From Acanthochromis polyacanthus (taxonomy: Eukaryota > Chordata > Actinopteri > Pomacentridae), in assembly GCF_021347895.1 (NCBI RefSeq), contig NC_067120.1:16291361-16355360 (forward strand): a DNA stretch of 64,000 nt. The letters run 5' to 3'. The position numbers and the translations under genes were made by a program. Under the pieces are notes generated by a model, which had not been told where the DNA came from, did no database searches, and saw only the letters and a program-made list of their open reading frames with translations. Shown here one piece after another: positions 62,801 to 64,000 of the stretch (positions are counted from its first letter, which is position 1; the number at the start of each line of letters is the position of its first letter).

Positions 62801-64000
62801 AATGTGTAAACCGATAATTTGGAGTGTGGCTTTGAACTGCATTCTGCCACACTGACACTGAATTAAACAAGCTCACAATAGGTTTGGCAGTTAATGCCTC
62901 GTTTCAACAAGTTTTGCTTTTTTGTCTGAAAGTTAGTATAATATACGGTCTGTGTCCCCAACGTCTGGGAATGTATTTCATTACAGATGAACAAAAACTT
63001 CCTCTCAGTGATACAAGAAAGGCTAATCAGAGGCTCAAGTTTTTACTTTGTCCAGTTTTATGGAATCTGTGCAATAAACATTAAGGAATAAAGACAGGAA
63101 TGATAATACATGGCATGAATAAGCAAGGAATTATCCTGCACCTGTAGGGCCAGTCTCGTGAATATTTAGTGACAGAACGTAATGAACCACTAAAGTTTGT
63201 ATTGTCTCTCTATGTTACACAGCTGGCATGTATTAAACTAACTAATCAAGTTTATTTTCTTCGCAAATTTTCCCTATTAGGACTAATAAAGTATATTCTA
63301 TTTTACTAGTTTTGAGTTCTTTTGTTCAGACAAATAAAGATTGGATAGATGTTGATTACCTTGACAGTTTCGAAACTGTCAAGCAAGGTAACTGAACAGA
63401 AGAACTCAAGACTAGTGTACTAACAATAAGAAAAAATGAATGTTTTTGAGATATATTCCTATTTTCTATATTTCACATTCACACAATTTGACCGTCAGCA
63501 TAGCCGAACAGCGGCCTATGTGCTGAAAACTTTTTCAGACTTTCTGCCGCACAGTCCAGTCTCTGTAGTTTAACACAAAAGTTAAATTTTTTTTAGCAAA
63601 CTTTAGGCAAATTTGAGGATTTTCCCCAGGCAAATCAGAGCTCATGGATGCTCTCATAGGAATTAATGAAGTTCTGATTGATTACTATGCAGTTACTCTC
63701 AGTCTCCACCTTTCCAAGAGCACCTACAATTATTAGTTTTATATAAAATCTACAATGTTGTGCCTAAAGTTGAATGAATCAATCGCTACTTTACTATAAT
63801 CCTCGTTAAGATAAGATTTATTGCAGGGTTGTTGCAACAGATATCACCTAATAAACCTGCAACTAGCGTACCGTTTTATGATCGTGCAATTCACATCACT
63901 ACCACGCATCCCTGGCAAAGCACGACTCCGTGACTGCTGCTTACACATGATGGTTAAAAAATTAACAGCTAAAGTGTATCTTACCGAGTTGACGTCCCTT
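59804..64000 (-). CDS. yaf2: YY1-associated factor 2 (3' three coding exons; gene runs off the right edge)
   Basis: YAF2, like its paralogue RYBP, is a nuclear subunit of variant Polycomb repressive complex 1, binding RING1 and YY1. In-window coding exons: 63985-64000 (partial, ending GTSTR), 60168-60320 and 59804-60044, with GT-AG introns and phases that join without a break. Exon 60168-60320 gives KPRPVSQLVAQQVNQQF and a highly charged Lys/Glu stretch (KKEKKEKSEKDKSEKE). The last exon gives RPRLKNIDRSSAQHLEVTVG and DLTVVITDFKEK, the conserved C-terminal domain, then a Ser-rich tail (DQHSQSGSSSDNTERG) ending SSLNGETH. These match YAF2 rather than RYBP. The N-terminal RanBP2-type zinc finger and start codon must lie beyond base 64000. 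About 135 of roughly 180 residues are present. Nothing looks broken. Confidence 0.95.
61246..61930. mobile_element. hAT-like element with clustered ACTAGCC subterminal repeats
   Basis: Ends form an inverted repeat: AGGGTTAGATCTTAAC at the left, GTTAAGATCTAACCCT at the right. Within about 90 bp of each end the word ACTAGCC or its complement GGCTAGT occurs repeatedly, an arrangement typical of hAT transposase binding regions. No clear 8-bp target duplication is left. The interior has no transposase and carries a fragment of another hAT family (61319-61420). Confidence 0.6.
61319..61420 (+). mobile_element. Right-end fragment of the 49799-50471 hAT family
   Basis: About 100 bp roughly 90% identical by eye to 50372-50471, including ATATTCGGATATT, AATATTCGGAGGCCA and the terminal ATTCGGGCCAGCCCTA. 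The left end is missing. It lies inside the ACTAGCC element. Confidence 0.8.
63305..63416. repeat. Nested inverted repeat in yaf2 intron
   Basis: Outer arms of 25 bp (63305-63329 and 63392-63416, starting ACTAGT) match at 23 of 25 positions. Between them is a perfect 24-bp palindrome, CTTGACAGTTTC followed by its complement (63360-63383). It could be the remains of a fold-back element. Confidence 0.85.

Larger units (their letters stand above)
60321..63984 (-). other. yaf2: yaf2 intron with transposon insertions
   Basis: A 3.7-kb phase 2 intron. It holds a repeat fragment at 60840-60925 related to 46640-46830, a hAT-like element at 61246-61930 with a nested hAT fragment, and a nested inverted repeat at 63305-63416. 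The splice joins ACT CG|A, giving the Arg of GTSTR-KPRP. Confidence 0.75.

Overview
The window looks like nuclear DNA of a teleost fish, probably a percomorph. It has large AT-rich non-coding stretches, split genes with GT-AG introns, and many transposon families typical of fish (Tc1-like, hAT, a piggyBac-like end, a tRNA-derived SINE, Tc1-type MITEs). The linkage of gxylt1 and yaf2 matches the gene order I know from human chromosome 12q12. The species cannot be named from the sequence alone.

Layout. 1-12.1 kb is repeat-rich. It holds a complete Tc1-like transposon (859-2493) with an uninterrupted transposase frame and 213-bp inverted repeats about 98.6% identical. It also holds a degenerate CATAGTATAG-type minisatellite split by an LTR-like insert, a SINE with a 13-bp target duplication, two convergent tRNA-like segments, a G-rich block, a 62-bp tandem repeat, an orphan exon resembling kinesin heavy chain (KIF5), and hAT-type ends. 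12.1-49.5 kb is effectively a gene desert: mostly unique AT-rich DNA, some of it with the look of conserved non-coding elements, plus scattered MITEs, microsatellites and decayed Tc1 transposase copies (32.5, 46.0 and 46.2-47.6 kb).

49.5-64 kb carries two real genes, both on the minus strand. gxylt1 (coding exons 51244-58321, seven exons, 414 codons) encodes a Golgi/ER type II membrane glucoside xylosyltransferase of family GT8 that extends O-glucose on Notch EGF repeats. yaf2 (59804 to beyond the right edge) encodes a Polycomb PRC1 accessory subunit; only the 3' three coding exons lie in the window, and the N-terminal zinc finger is outside it. The genes are in tandem, with roughly 0.8 kb between the likely yaf2 poly(A) site and the gxylt1 start codon. 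They share no pathway that the sequence shows; the neighbourhood is conserved linkage rather than an operon.

I found no clearly new multi-gene system. The most notable items are the apparently intact Tc1 element, the orphan KIF5-like exon, a 71-bp near-perfect palindrome in a gxylt1 intron, a nested inverted repeat in a yaf2 intron, and a hAT element that probably lies inside the gxylt1 3' UTR. Family names rest on recall of conserved motifs; no database search was possible.
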